From the NCBI GenBank assembly GCA_937959115.1, contig CALGAW010000040.1, forward strand, positions 1 to 64,000: 64,000 nucleotides of DNA, in the 5' to 3' direction. Below are positions 27,044 through 35,700 of this stretch, piece after piece (position 1 is the first letter of the stretch; the number at the start of each line of letters is the position of its first letter). The notes under the pieces were generated by a model, which did not search any database, was not told where the DNA came from, and saw nothing but the letters and a program-made list of their open reading frames with translations. The DNA comes from an uncultured Saprospiraceae bacterium. Lineage in GTDB: Bacteria; Bacteroidota; Bacteroidia; Chitinophagales; Saprospiraceae. The position numbers were made by a program, and so were the translations under genes.

Positions 27044-27051
27044 CAAAAGTA
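27044..27051 (-). promoter_or_regulatory. -7 box (TACTTTTG) abutting the ZIP start codon
   Basis: On the minus strand, TAnnTTTG followed by CGGA and then the ATG at 27039. A start of transcription 5-8 nt past the box would fall on or at the initiation codon. Confidence 0.5.
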
Positions 27052-27067
27052 TAAATTTTATCTAGTT

Positions 27068-27646
27068 TTATTCCATCTTTTTTAACAACCGAACGTGAGA
27101 TTTTGTCCATCTCGAGCATATTTCTCCTAGAAAATAGCCAATAAGGCAACCAAGAATTGCTCCTCCAATTACATCAAATGGATAATGCACTCCAACGTAT
27201 ACTTGACTTATAGATATAATTGCTGCCCAGAGCAATAGTAACCAACGCCCTTTAAATTGAAGCACCAAAATAAGGTACATCGCTAAGGCAAAATGATTTG
27301 TTGCGTGAGAAGAGGTAAAACTATACCCCTGTCCACAATGTACAAGCAATTTCACACTCTTTTTCAATTGAACATCATTGCAAGGCCTCAATCGTTCTAT
27401 TTGAGGCTTGACGACTTTGCTGCTTGTAAAATCAGAAGCAAAGATGGTAAGCCCAGCAAATAAAAGGATAAATATTGCTTTGTTTGTGTGATTGATCAGA
27501 ATAAAAACAAATAAAAACAGGTACAGTGGAATCCAAAGAAGCTTATTTCTTAAAAATGGCAAAACGGCATTAAAGAAGCTATTGTGCCAATCATTGTTGA
27601 CGATTTGAAACAACTGGATATCCCATTGTAATAATTGTTCAATCAT
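27068..27646 (-). CDS. PAP2-family membrane phosphatase
   Basis: 192 residues with about five or six membrane segments. The three phosphatase motifs are present: KPQIERLRP (KxxxxxxRP), SFTSSHATNH (SGH-type) and SQVYVGVHYPFDV (SRxxxxxHxxxD). Family members dephosphorylate lipid phosphates such as undecaprenyl pyrophosphate or phosphatidate; undecaprenyl pyrophosphate recycling is a good guess but not shown. The start overlaps the methyltransferase gene by 8 nt, so they are cotranscribed. Confidence 0.92.
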   Translation of the reverse strand: MIEQLLQWDIQLFQIVNNDWHNSFFNAVLPFLRNKLLWIPLYLFLFVFILINHTNKAIFILLFAGLTIFASDFTSSKVVKPQIERLRPCNDVQLKKSVKLLVHCGQGYSFTSSHATNHFALAMYLILVLQFKGRWLLLLWAAIISISQVYVGVHYPFDVIGGAILGCLIGYFLGEICSRWTKSHVRLLKKME

Positions 27647-28379
27647 TCTTTCTACCGATTATTATGAGGCGTGGAGAGGTCATTTCCTTGAATTTGCTTA
27701 ACTGATAATCTCCAAATGTATCCACGATTTCAATTTTCGCATTGTTTAGTAAGGTTTTAAAATCAGCAAGCTTATATCCTCTAACTCGTTCCTGAAAGCT
27801 AAATTGTTGGTTTTGATCAGAAAACTCAATATTTTTTGTGATATAGCCATTTATAAAGGCTCTAGTGATCTCAAACTTAATTCCTCCTTCAGTTTTGGTC
27901 TCTTTTGTTACAAGGTTATCAAGGACTTTTGCTGTATTTAGAAAATCAATCACCACCGTACTGTTCGGCCGAAGAGATTTTTGTATGCTGTTGAGGGTTT
28001 TCTGATGTTCACGTTCTGTTTCAAAGTACCCAAAACTAGTAAACAGGTTGAACACATAATCGAAGTAATTGATTCGGACGGGTGTTCTCATATCGTGTTG
28101 GTAAAACGTAAGTTCTGGTCCTTCAAATGCTTTTGCAGACTTAATGCTATTTACTGATAAGTCGACACCGATGGTATTGAATCCGCAGTTTGCTAGAAAT
28201 CTGGAGTGTCTTCCTTTCCCACAAGCTAAGTCTAGCGCTCTTGCGGGGAATGTGGGATTCAAGTAATCAATTAAATTCGTGATAAACTCTTTTGCCTCCT
28301 CCTCATTTCTATTCTTGTATAATAGGTGGTAATACTCAGAATCAAACCAACTTTTAAACCATGTATTGTTATTCTTCAT
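27639..28379 (-). CDS. Class I SAM-dependent methyltransferase
   Basis: 246 residues. The SAM-binding motif I is ARALDLACGKGRHSRFLA (~43-60), followed by the acidic end of strand 2 (TIGVDLSVNSI) and FDYVFNLFTSFGYF. This is the Methyltransf_25-type fold seen in proteins annotated as ubiquinone/menaquinone-type or small-molecule methyltransferases. The substrate is unknown. An N-terminal WFKSWFDSEYYHLLYKNR is typical of a Bacteroidota subgroup that acts on an undefined target. It overlaps the PAP2 gene by 8 nt. Confidence 0.88.
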   Translation of the reverse strand: MKNNNTWFKSWFDSEYYHLLYKNRNEEEAKEFITNLIDYLNPTFPARALDLACGKGRHSRFLANCGFNTIGVDLSVNSIKSAKAFEGPELTFYQHDMRTPVRINYFDYVFNLFTSFGYFETEREHQKTLNSIQKSLRPNSTVVIDFLNTAKVLDNLVTKETKTEGGIKFEITRAFINGYITKNIEFSDQNQQFSFQERVRGYKLADFKTLLNNAKIEIVDTFGDYQLSKFKEMTSPRLIIIGRKND

Positions 28380-28673
28380 TCTATAATTTTAATGAACAAA
28401 TATATCTCAATTTGAAGTATTTTTGGAATTTTCACCTAGAAAGCAATTAGTTTGTGTGTTTTAAATAGTATTAAATAAGGAAGCTAGTTAATGATTTTCT
28501 ATTAAAAATAAAATTATATTATTATTACATCCATTCTATTTAAATTCGATTTGTTCAATTATCATTTATTCATTTTGTTACACATGCCCATTTATTGTAA
28601 TGGATTAGAAAATTAAATTTCCGATGTTTATCATTTTTTTAGCATAAATGGATGGTAAACTAAAATAATTTGA
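28380..28673 (+). other. AT-rich divergent spacer before glmM
   Basis: The 323-bp gap between the divergent methyltransferase and glmM genes is very AT-rich and holds no gene I can support. The only clear signal is the glmM -7 box at its right end. Confidence 0.5.
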
Positions 28674-28681
28674 TACTTTTG
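28674..28681 (+). promoter_or_regulatory. -7 box (TACTTTTG) that fixes the glmM start
   Basis: TAnnTTTG followed by GCAGTC. The longest glmM frame would begin at 28670, before this box, so translation must begin downstream at the TTG at 28703. Confidence 0.6.
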
Positions 28682-28702
28682 CAGTCCAAAAAACAGAGAA
28701 CT

Positions 28703-30091
28703 TTGACACTAATTAAATCCATATCAGGTACAAGAGGAACAATTGGCGGACAGCCAGGAGATAATCTGACACCAGTAGACATCGTTCAAACTGCTTCAGC
28801 CTATGGTTGGTGGTTAAAAAGATCGTACGACAAGCCCAAAGTGGTTATTGGTAGAGATGCCCGTATTTCCGGTCCTATTGTTAACAACCTAGTGGTTAAC
28901 ACACTCTTGGCAATGGGAATTGATGTGGTAGATATCGGCTTATCAACGACACCTACAGTAGCAATGGTAGCTCCAGAGGAAAAGGCTTCAGGTGGCATCG
29001 TCATTACTGCTAGTCATAACCCTAAACAGTGGAATGCATTAAAGTTTCTGAATCACAAAGGAGAATTCATCTCAGCACAAGACGGAAAAGAGATTCTTGA
29101 AATTGCTCAATCAGATGAGATTGAATATGCTCAAGTAGAAAATTTAGGTGAACTGAAGACTGCTGATCACTATATTGACTGGCACATACAAGAAATTCTA
29201 AAACTTGACCTCGTAGATGTAGACGCAATCAAAGAGAAAAACCTTACTGTTGTTGTAGATTGTATCAACTCATCAGGTGCTGTGAGTGTTCCTCCATTAC
29301 TAGAGGCACTTGGCTGTACAGTAAAACTAATAAACGAAGAGCCGAACGGTCGTTTTGCACACAATCCTGAGCCACTTCCTGAAAATCTAAATGAACTGAC
29401 ACGCGAAGTGATCAACTGTAATGCGGATCTTGGTATCATTGTAGATCCTGACGTAGATCGGTTAGCGTTTGTTTGTGAAGATGGTGAAGTGTTTGGCGAA
29501 GAATACACCCTAGTAGCAATTTCAGATTTTATATTAAAGAATACACCCGGAAATACAGTTTCCAACCTATCATCCACGCAAGCACTCAAAGAAGTTACAG
29601 CGAAATATGATCAACAGCATTTTTCCTCTAAAGTAGGCGAAGTGAATGTAGTTGAAAAAATGAAGGAAGTTAATGCTGTGATTGGTGGAGAAGGAAATGG
29701 TGGTGTGATCTATCCAGAATTACACTACGGACGTGATGCCCTTGTAGGAATTGGATTGTTTTTGACACATATTGCTCAATTTGGCAAACCAGTTTCTTTC
29801 CTTAGAAACTCCTATCCTGACTATTTTATTTCGAAGAACAAAATTCAGCTAACGCCTGATATCGATCTTGACTTACTTTTCGAGCAATTAAAACAGAAGT
29901 ATAGCAATCAACCACAAATAGTAATCGATGGCTTAAAGATTGAATTCGACGCGGATTGGATCCATCTTAGAAAGTCGAATACGGAGCCAATTATCAGAAT
30001 TTACACTGAAAGTACTTCAGAAGTAATGGCCACAAATCTGGCAAATAAAATAAAAGCTGATATTAGGGAATTACTGAAGACCACCGTATAA
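28703..30091 (+). CDS. glmM: Phosphoglucosamine mutase
   Basis: 462 residues from a TTG at 28703. This start gives MTLIKSISGTRGTIGG, the normal N-terminus of the Bacteroidota family, and lies 21 nt after the -7 box. It converts glucosamine 6-phosphate to glucosamine 1-phosphate for UDP-GlcNAc, peptidoglycan and surface glycans. The phosphoserine is S104 in TASHNP, the Mg site DPDVDR (~248-253), sugar binding GEGNGG (~328-333) and the phosphate loop RKSNTEPIIRIYTES near 423. Family members can also act on hexose phosphates. A cysteine desulfurase follows after 15 nt. Confidence 0.92.
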   Translation: MTLIKSISGTRGTIGGQPGDNLTPVDIVQTASAYGWWLKRSYDKPKVVIGRDARISGPIVNNLVVNTLLAMGIDVVDIGLSTTPTVAMVAPEEKASGGIVITASHNPKQWNALKFLNHKGEFISAQDGKEILEIAQSDEIEYAQVENLGELKTADHYIDWHIQEILKLDLVDVDAIKEKNLTVVVDCINSSGAVSVPPLLEALGCTVKLINEEPNGRFAHNPEPLPENLNELTREVINCNADLGIIVDPDVDRLAFVCEDGEVFGEEYTLVAISDFILKNTPGNTVSNLSSTQALKEVTAKYDQQHFSSKVGEVNVVEKMKEVNAVIGGEGNGGVIYPELHYGRDALVGIGLFLTHIAQFGKPVSFLRNSYPDYFISKNKIQLTPDIDLDLLFEQLKQKYSNQPQIVIDGLKIEFDADWIHLRKSNTEPIIRIYTESTSEVMATNLANKIKADIRELLKTTV

Positions 30092-30106
30092 ATTAATACA
30101 CCTCAC

Positions 30107-31231
30107 ATGAGAATTTACTTCGACAATGCTGCCTCTACACCAATGAGTGATGCAGTATTATCAGTAATGCATCAACATCTCAAAGCGTCTTTTGGAAATC
30201 CATCTTCGATTCATGCCGATGGTAGAAAAGCTAGAACAGTAATCGAACAAGCAAGAAAAACCATTGCTGGTTATCTAAATGCTTCTATCGGTGAGATATT
30301 TTTCACATCAGGTGGCTCGGAATCGAATAATATGGCAATCAAATGCGCGGTGAGAGACCTTGGCATAAAAACGATCATTAGCAGCCCATTGGAGCATCAT
30401 TGTGTATTGCATAGCATAGCGAATGTTTCTAAGTTCTCTGAAGTCAATGTGATTCATACAAGGGTAGATAAAAAGGGAAGAATCGATATTGCGCACCTAG
30501 CGGAGTTAATCAAGGAAAACAATACAGGATCTATGGTTTCCTTGATGCACGCCAACAATGAAATCGGAACACTGGCAAACTTAAAAGAGATTGCTGATTT
30601 GTGCAAGGAGCATGGCGTTTTGTTTCATTCAGATACCGTGCAAACAGTTGGCAAGCTTTCAATTGATGTGGCTGAGACACCGATAAGTTTTTTAACAGGC
30701 AGCGGGCATAAATTTCATGGTCCAAACGGTGTAGGCTTTATTTATATCAACAGTGACAACATTATTGGCCCTTATATTGATGGCGGGGCTCAAGAACGAA
30801 ATATGCGGGCAGGGACGGAAAACATAGCGGGGATATCAGCACTTGCTAAAGCTTTTGAATTGGCCAACGTGGAGCTTGAACCAAGAAAGCAACATATTGA
30901 AGTGCTAAGGGCTTATCTGATCGAACAACTACAAGCCAATTTCAAGGATATCCAATTTAACGGAGATTGGGAGGGCAGTTTTCTATATACGATCTTGAGC
31001 GTTTCATTTCCAGCAACCTCAAAGACAGATTTGCTAGTATTTAGTTTGGATATTGCAGGTATCAGTTGTTCTGGAGGCAGTGCTTGTAGTTCAGGTGTCG
31101 AGAAGGGATCTCATGTTATGGGAACACTTTTTCCTGATCAGGATAGAAAAACAATACGATTTTCTTTTTCTCATTATAATACAAAGCAAGAAATTGACAT
31201 TCTGATAGGAAAGTTGAAAGAAATTTTATAA
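30107..31231 (+). CDS. Cysteine desulfurase (IscS/NifS family)
   Basis: 374 residues of the PLP fold-type I desulfurases. YFDNAASTPM opens the protein. PLP is held by K202 in GSGHKFHGPNG, and the catalytic Cys that takes the persulfide is C327 in GGSACSSG, on the mobile loop of group I enzymes. It makes alanine and a protein persulfide from cysteine for Fe-S clusters, thiolated tRNA or other sulfur cofactors. No iscU, iscR or sufA lies nearby; the partners here are glmM upstream and a small lipoprotein 6 nt downstream. So whether it serves Fe-S assembly or tRNA thiolation is open. Confidence 0.93.
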   Translation: MRIYFDNAASTPMSDAVLSVMHQHLKASFGNPSSIHADGRKARTVIEQARKTIAGYLNASIGEIFFTSGGSESNNMAIKCAVRDLGIKTIISSPLEHHCVLHSIANVSKFSEVNVIHTRVDKKGRIDIAHLAELIKENNTGSMVSLMHANNEIGTLANLKEIADLCKEHGVLFHSDTVQTVGKLSIDVAETPISFLTGSGHKFHGPNGVGFIYINSDNIIGPYIDGGAQERNMRAGTENIAGISALAKAFELANVELEPRKQHIEVLRAYLIEQLQANFKDIQFNGDWEGSFLYTILSVSFPATSKTDLLVFSLDIAGISCSGGSACSSGVEKGSHVMGTLFPDQDRKTIRFSFSHYNTKQEIDILIGKLKEIL

Positions 31232-31237
31232 ATTGCT

Positions 31238-31684
31238 ATGAAACAAATAATTATACTTTTTGTTTTTTTTGTTTTTTCTTGTGAGAATCATCCAAACTCG
31301 TCACTAAATTCTATTCCAACTAATTCTTGTAATCAATTAGAACAACAAGTCAAGCAACTAAAATTAGATTTAAACAGTCAATATAAAGGGTATATAGGTC
31401 ATGACGTATATTTAAAATTGAAGAATTTGGAAGATATGCCGAAAGTGACTGATGCATTATATAGCCTGAAAAATGTGAACGGAGTGGAAGCCATTAAAGT
31501 TGGCCCCTTCAAGAATCTAGGAGATAAAAGGGCATTGAATTATGATGTAAAAATGCAAATGTACTTTAAAAATGAGACGGCCTATAAATTTTACAATAAA
31601 GACTCTACTCACCTAAACGTGAGAGCACAACTAGGATCCTTGCTTGCAAGTCCACCAGCTTCTTTTGATTTTATTGTAAAATAG
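31238..31684 (+). CDS. Dabb-like small lipoprotein
   Basis: 148 residues. The signal MKQIIILFVFFVFSC gives a lipidated Cys at 15. After ~50 residues the sequence resembles a Dabb (stress-responsive A/B barrel) domain: MPKVTDALYSLKNVNGVEAI, then NYDVKMQMYFKNETAYKFY and a final FDFIVK strand. Dabb proteins are dimeric alpha/beta barrels of mostly unknown role; a lipidated one is unusual. The gene is 6 nt past the desulfurase stop and so probably cotranscribed. The domain call is by eye. Confidence 0.7.
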   Translation: MKQIIILFVFFVFSCENHPNSSLNSIPTNSCNQLEQQVKQLKLDLNSQYKGYIGHDVYLKLKNLEDMPKVTDALYSLKNVNGVEAIKVGPFKNLGDKRALNYDVKMQMYFKNETAYKFYNKDSTHLNVRAQLGSLLASPPASFDFIVK

Positions 31685-31752
31685 TAGGTATAATTGGTAT
31701 TAAAATTGTCTCAAAGAAATTCGGAATGCAACTTATATAATTGAATTTCGTT

Positions 31753-31760
31753 TAACTTTG
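31753..31760 (+). promoter_or_regulatory. -7 box (TAACTTTG) for the DUF5916 gene
   Basis: TAnnTTTG match 57 nt before the ATG at 31817. Confidence 0.45.
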
Positions 31761-31816
31761 AAGGATAAGAATATAGAGTTATTAAAATATACAGTAAAAC
31801 AACAAATAAATCGAGC

Positions 31817-34381
31817 ATGAACCGAATTCAAAACGCTCGGGCAACAAGGGTAAATTCAGTTAATATTTTGTCAAAAATAGTACTGGTATTTATTGCTGTT
31901 TCAGTTCTAGGAACAAGCAATATCTATAGTCAGATAAAATTACTGAATGCACACAGAATTACTGATGCTCCGAAAATAGATGGAAGTTTAAGTGATGCTT
32001 CATGGCGTGAAGCTATGGGAGGAACCGACTTCGTTGAGTTTAGCCCAGACCCAAACACACCTTCAAGCCAACGAACCGTTGTCAAAGTAATGTACGACGA
32101 TAAGGCGATTTATATCTCTTCAAAAATGTATGATTCTAATGGAGGTATTCGCCGCGAATTGGGACTAAGAGATGATGACAATGTTAACGCAGATCGTTTT
32201 GAAATTTATATTGACCCATTTATGAGTGGACAAAACGCTTATAAATTTGGAGTCACCTCTTCCGGAGTTCAACTAGATTCAAGAATCACACCTGATGGTG
32301 AGGAAATCGCTTGGGATGAAGTCTGGACCGCCGACACCCACATAGAGATTGACGGCTGGGTGGCAGAATTCAAGATCCCCTACTCTGCCTTCCGATTTCC
32401 TGAACGAGATTTCCAGACATGGGGCGTCAACTTTAAGCGGGTGATCCGTTCTACAAGAGAAGAATCTTACTGGAATACCGTATTACCAGATATCGATGGT
32501 TTTGCAAATCAATTTGGGATATTACAAGGAATGGGCCGCATAGAACCGCCTCTTCGGTTTTCGCTAACCCCATTTTTGGTTTCGAACTTCCTTAAGGTCT
32601 ATAAAGAGAATAGGGATGATCAAGGGTGGGATACTAAGTTTTCAGGTGGTATAGACTTAAAACTAGGTCTAAATGAAAGCTATACACTAGACATGACCTT
32701 GATCCCTGATTTTGGTCAGGTACAATTTGATGATGTTGTCTTGAATCTTACACCTTTTGAGCAGCGATTTGATGAAAACCGCCCTTTCTTTACGGAGGGC
32801 ACAGACCTATTCAAGCGTTTTGGTGATCTATTTTACTCTAGGCGAATAGGTGGTAAGCCGATTTTGCATGATGAGATTGCCGCTGATGCAGCACTTCTTG
32901 ATAATGAGCGACAAATATTAGATGATCAGGAGATTTTAACCTTCAACCCTATTAGATCGAACCTTTGGAATGCCATAAAATTTACTGGGAGAAACAGAGG
33001 TGGACTCGGTATTGGTATATTTAATGGGATTTCTGGACCAACTGATGCCTCAATTATAGTTGGCCAAGATGGAGAAATCATTAAAAATTACTTGATCAAT
33101 CCTTTGACCAATTATAATGCAATTGTAGTCGATCAGTTATTTACAAATAACTCTTACGTAAGCTTTATCAATACGAATGTCACTAGAAAGAAGTTTGAAG
33201 AAGAGGAAAACTATAATCAAGTAAATCAACGTTTTGGAGATGCGAACGTTACTGGAGCAAAATTTAGATTCGCTTCGAAAAATAATACTTATGCTGTATT
33301 TGGAAACGGAATCATCAGTCAAAAGTTCTTAGTTGATAAGGATAGTGATCCTGTTGGAGCAAGCGGCTTTGCTTATGGTGCAGGTGTAGGAAAGGTAAGT
33401 GGTAGATTTAGATGGGAGCTTAGCAGGGATACAAAAAACGATACGTACGATCCAAACGATCTTGGCTTCTTACTTAGAAACAACATCACTACGAATAGTG
33501 CAAGGATAGAATACAAAATATTCAAGCCTTTTAGCATCTTCAACAATTTCAACACGTACGCAACTGTAAATCACGAAGAGCTATACCGTCCTAGCTCTTT
33601 TATGGCATTAAAGTATGAGGCAGGTTTTTATACCACAATGAAAAACTTTATCTCCTTTGGACTAGGTGGTTTGTATAATCCCTGGAATTCTTTTGATTTT
33701 TATGAGCCACGAGTAGAAGGCTTCAAGTTTAAAGTCCCCAAACACTTTAGTGTAGATGGATTTGTCTCTACAGATTACAGAAAAGCAATTGCTCTTGATT
33801 TGAATGGAGAATATAAAGTCATTCCTGAATGGAGTCAAACTAAATTATATGCCTCTGTAGCGCCTAGGATTCGTTTCACAAACTGGTTTACTGTCATTCC
33901 TAAGGTAGAGTATACCAACATATCAAATGATCGTGGATTTGTTGACTTTGACCCAGACAATCTTCCTATATTCGGAGTTCGAAATAGAAATGATATTTCC
34001 TACTCAGCAACAGCGAATCTCCTATTTAACAAGGACATGTCTATCAGTGTAAGAGGAAGACTCTACAATGCAACTGTTGACTATATAGATGATCTGTATT
34101 TACTAAAGAAAGATGGCATATTCGGAAGTCCGATAAATATAGGAGATCAAGATCGAAGATTTGAAACGCTTAACATTGATATGGTTTACAGATATCGTTT
34201 CGCCCCAGGTAGTGAAATCAATTTTATCTGGAAACAAGCTTCAATTGCAAGTAGTCTAGGACAGGCTCCGATCATCCAAAATCCGCCAACCAACTTGTTC
34301 TCCGTTAAGGTATTGTACTTCCTTAATTATTTAACATTAAGAAAAACACGACCAGTCGATCAATTGGAAGGATTTGAATAA
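31817..34381 (+). CDS. CBM9-like / DUF5916 outer-membrane protein
   Basis: 854 residues. A long N-terminal region with a hydrophobic segment (~18-45) is followed by a family-9 carbohydrate-binding-like domain (~50-240; APKIDGSLSDASW, RFEIYIDPFMSGQNAYKFGV, WVAEFKIPYSAFRFP). The larger DUF5916 part (~250-850) begins SLTPFLVSNF and includes DMTLIPDFGQVQFDDVVLNL and RPFFTEGTDLF, then beta strands of a probable outer-membrane barrel. The function of DUF5916 is not known; peptidase or surface-binding roles have been suggested only by context. Monocistronic. Confidence 0.88.
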   Translation: MNRIQNARATRVNSVNILSKIVLVFIAVSVLGTSNIYSQIKLLNAHRITDAPKIDGSLSDASWREAMGGTDFVEFSPDPNTPSSQRTVVKVMYDDKAIYISSKMYDSNGGIRRELGLRDDDNVNADRFEIYIDPFMSGQNAYKFGVTSSGVQLDSRITPDGEEIAWDEVWTADTHIEIDGWVAEFKIPYSAFRFPERDFQTWGVNFKRVIRSTREESYWNTVLPDIDGFANQFGILQGMGRIEPPLRFSLTPFLVSNFLKVYKENRDDQGWDTKFSGGIDLKLGLNESYTLDMTLIPDFGQVQFDDVVLNLTPFEQRFDENRPFFTEGTDLFKRFGDLFYSRRIGGKPILHDEIAADAALLDNERQILDDQEILTFNPIRSNLWNAIKFTGRNRGGLGIGIFNGISGPTDASIIVGQDGEIIKNYLINPLTNYNAIVVDQLFTNNSYVSFINTNVTRKKFEEEENYNQVNQRFGDANVTGAKFRFASKNNTYAVFGNGIISQKFLVDKDSDPVGASGFAYGAGVGKVSGRFRWELSRDTKNDTYDPNDLGFLLRNNITTNSARIEYKIFKPFSIFNNFNTYATVNHEELYRPSSFMALKYEAGFYTTMKNFISFGLGGLYNPWNSFDFYEPRVEGFKFKVPKHFSVDGFVSTDYRKAIALDLNGEYKVIPEWSQTKLYASVAPRIRFTNWFTVIPKVEYTNISNDRGFVDFDPDNLPIFGVRNRNDISYSATANLLFNKDMSISVRGRLYNATVDYIDDLYLLKKDGIFGSPINIGDQDRRFETLNIDMVYRYRFAPGSEINFIWKQASIASSLGQAPIIQNPPTNLFSVKVLYFLNYLTLRKTRPVDQLEGFE

Positions 34382-34435
34382 ATAATGGTATTTTAATACG
34401 CTTAACAGCTAGGAAAATAAATCACATAACTGCTA

Positions 34436-34499
34436 AACTTTCAAAAATAATTGAAAGTTCAATAAAAAAAGCATAACTTGTCAGTGAATCAACTTTCAA
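34436..34499 (+). promoter_or_regulatory. Three 9-nt repeats forming alternative hairpins before mqnE
   Basis: AACTTTCAA occurs at 34436-34444 and again at 34491-34499, and its exact inverse TTGAAAGTT lies between them at 34451-34459. The middle copy can pair with the first (6-nt loop) or with the third (31-nt loop). The third copy ends 4 nt before the GTG start at 34504, so the second hairpin would cover the ribosome-binding region. It could be an mRNA switch, or a protein operator with three half-sites. No T-run follows the first hairpin. Confidence 0.5.
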
Positions 34500-34503
34500 A
34501 GAC

Positions 34504-35700
34504 GTGACTCAACAAGTATCATCATTATTCTCTGACAATAACTTAGCCGTCGAACTAAAGGACATCGCAACAAAAGTCCTTAATAATCAACGAATTACAG
34601 CACCAGAAGGTTTATACCTTTTCAATAATGCCCCGCTCGGGTACTTAGGTATCCTGGCAAACTACATTCGAGAACAACGACACGGATCTACCACGTACTT
34701 TAATCGAAATTTTCATTTGGAACCTACGAATGTCTGTCTTTACACTTGCACATTCTGTTCTTATTCCCGCTTGATAAAAAAACGGGAAGAAGGTTGGGAA
34801 TACACCCTAGATGAATTGCTAGAAATGATTAAAAAATACGATGATGAGCCAGTTACTGAAGTGCACATTGTTGGAGGGGTTTTACCACAATATGATCTTG
34901 AGTTTTATACAAATTTGTATAAAGCGATTAAAAAACACCGCCCTGAGCTTCATGTAAAAGCGCTAACACCAGTAGAGTATCACTATATTTTCAAAAAAGC
35001 AAAAGTGTCATACGAAGAAGGCATGAAGCAAATGGTGGAAGCCGGATTAGATTCAATGCCAGGCGGAGGAGCAGAAATCTTTCATCCAGAAATTAGAGAT
35101 AAGATTGCAGGTGGAAAGTGTGACGCGGATCAATGGTTGGATATTCACAGGATATTACATCAACTCGGCAAACGGTCAAATGCTACCATGCTATATGGAC
35201 ATATTGAGAACTTCCAACACAGAGTTGACCATATGGAACGTCTTAGACGATTGCAAGACGAGACTAAAGGCTTTCAGACCTTCATTCCATTGAAATTCCG
35301 AAATAAGAACAATGAAATGGCGCATGTGCCAGAAAGCTCCGTTATTGAAGATCTTAGAAACTATGCGATTTCAAGAATTTACTTGGACAACTTTGATCAC
35401 ATCAAGGCTTACTGGCCAATGATTGGCAAAGCAACAGCCCAAATGTCCCTTTCATTTGGTGTGGATGATCTCGACGGAACAATAGACGACACCACTAAAA
35501 TTTATTCAATGGCTGGAGCAGAGGAGAAAAACCCTGCAATGTCAACAAAAGACTTGGTCAAAATGATCAAACAAGTAAATCGTAGCCCTATTGAACGGGA
35601 TACGTTATACAATGTAGTTACCGATTACAATGAGGTTGAATTTGAGGACGATAATGAATTTAAAGGATATCTAAATTTGCCTGTCGTTCAACAGAAATGA
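34504..35700 (+). CDS. mqnE: Aminofutalosine synthase
   Basis: 398 residues, GTG start. This radical SAM enzyme joins 3-(1-carboxyvinyloxy)benzoate to SAM to make aminofutalosine in the futalosine route to menaquinone. The 4Fe-4S cysteines are C78, C82 and C85 in NVCLYTCTFCSY. LHVKALTPVEYHY and LDSMPGGGAEIFHPEIR are MqnE signatures, separating it from MqnC. The C-terminal half has the usual FIPLKFRNKNNEM and ISRIYLDNFDHIKAYWPM. Its stop overlaps the next start by 4 nt (ATGA). An unusual triple repeat precedes the GTG. Confidence 0.94.
   Translation: MTQQVSSLFSDNNLAVELKDIATKVLNNQRITAPEGLYLFNNAPLGYLGILANYIREQRHGSTTYFNRNFHLEPTNVCLYTCTFCSYSRLIKKREEGWEYTLDELLEMIKKYDDEPVTEVHIVGGVLPQYDLEFYTNLYKAIKKHRPELHVKALTPVEYHYIFKKAKVSYEEGMKQMVEAGLDSMPGGGAEIFHPEIRDKIAGGKCDADQWLDIHRILHQLGKRSNATMLYGHIENFQHRVDHMERLRRLQDETKGFQTFIPLKFRNKNNEMAHVPESSVIEDLRNYAISRIYLDNFDHIKAYWPMIGKATAQMSLSFGVDDLDGTIDDTTKIYSMAGAEEKNPAMSTKDLVKMIKQVNRSPIERDTLYNVVTDYNEVEFEDDNEFKGYLNLPVVQQK

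Noticed and set aside
29170-29589. A 139-codon minus-strand frame opposite glmM
   Set aside because: Antisense to conserved glmM motifs, low-complexity Ser-rich translation, no promoter or domain.
34436-34459. Rho-independent terminator of the DUF5916 gene
   Set aside because: The hairpin has an A/T-only 9-bp arm with a single C/G pair region and is followed by C and A-rich sequence, not a T-run.
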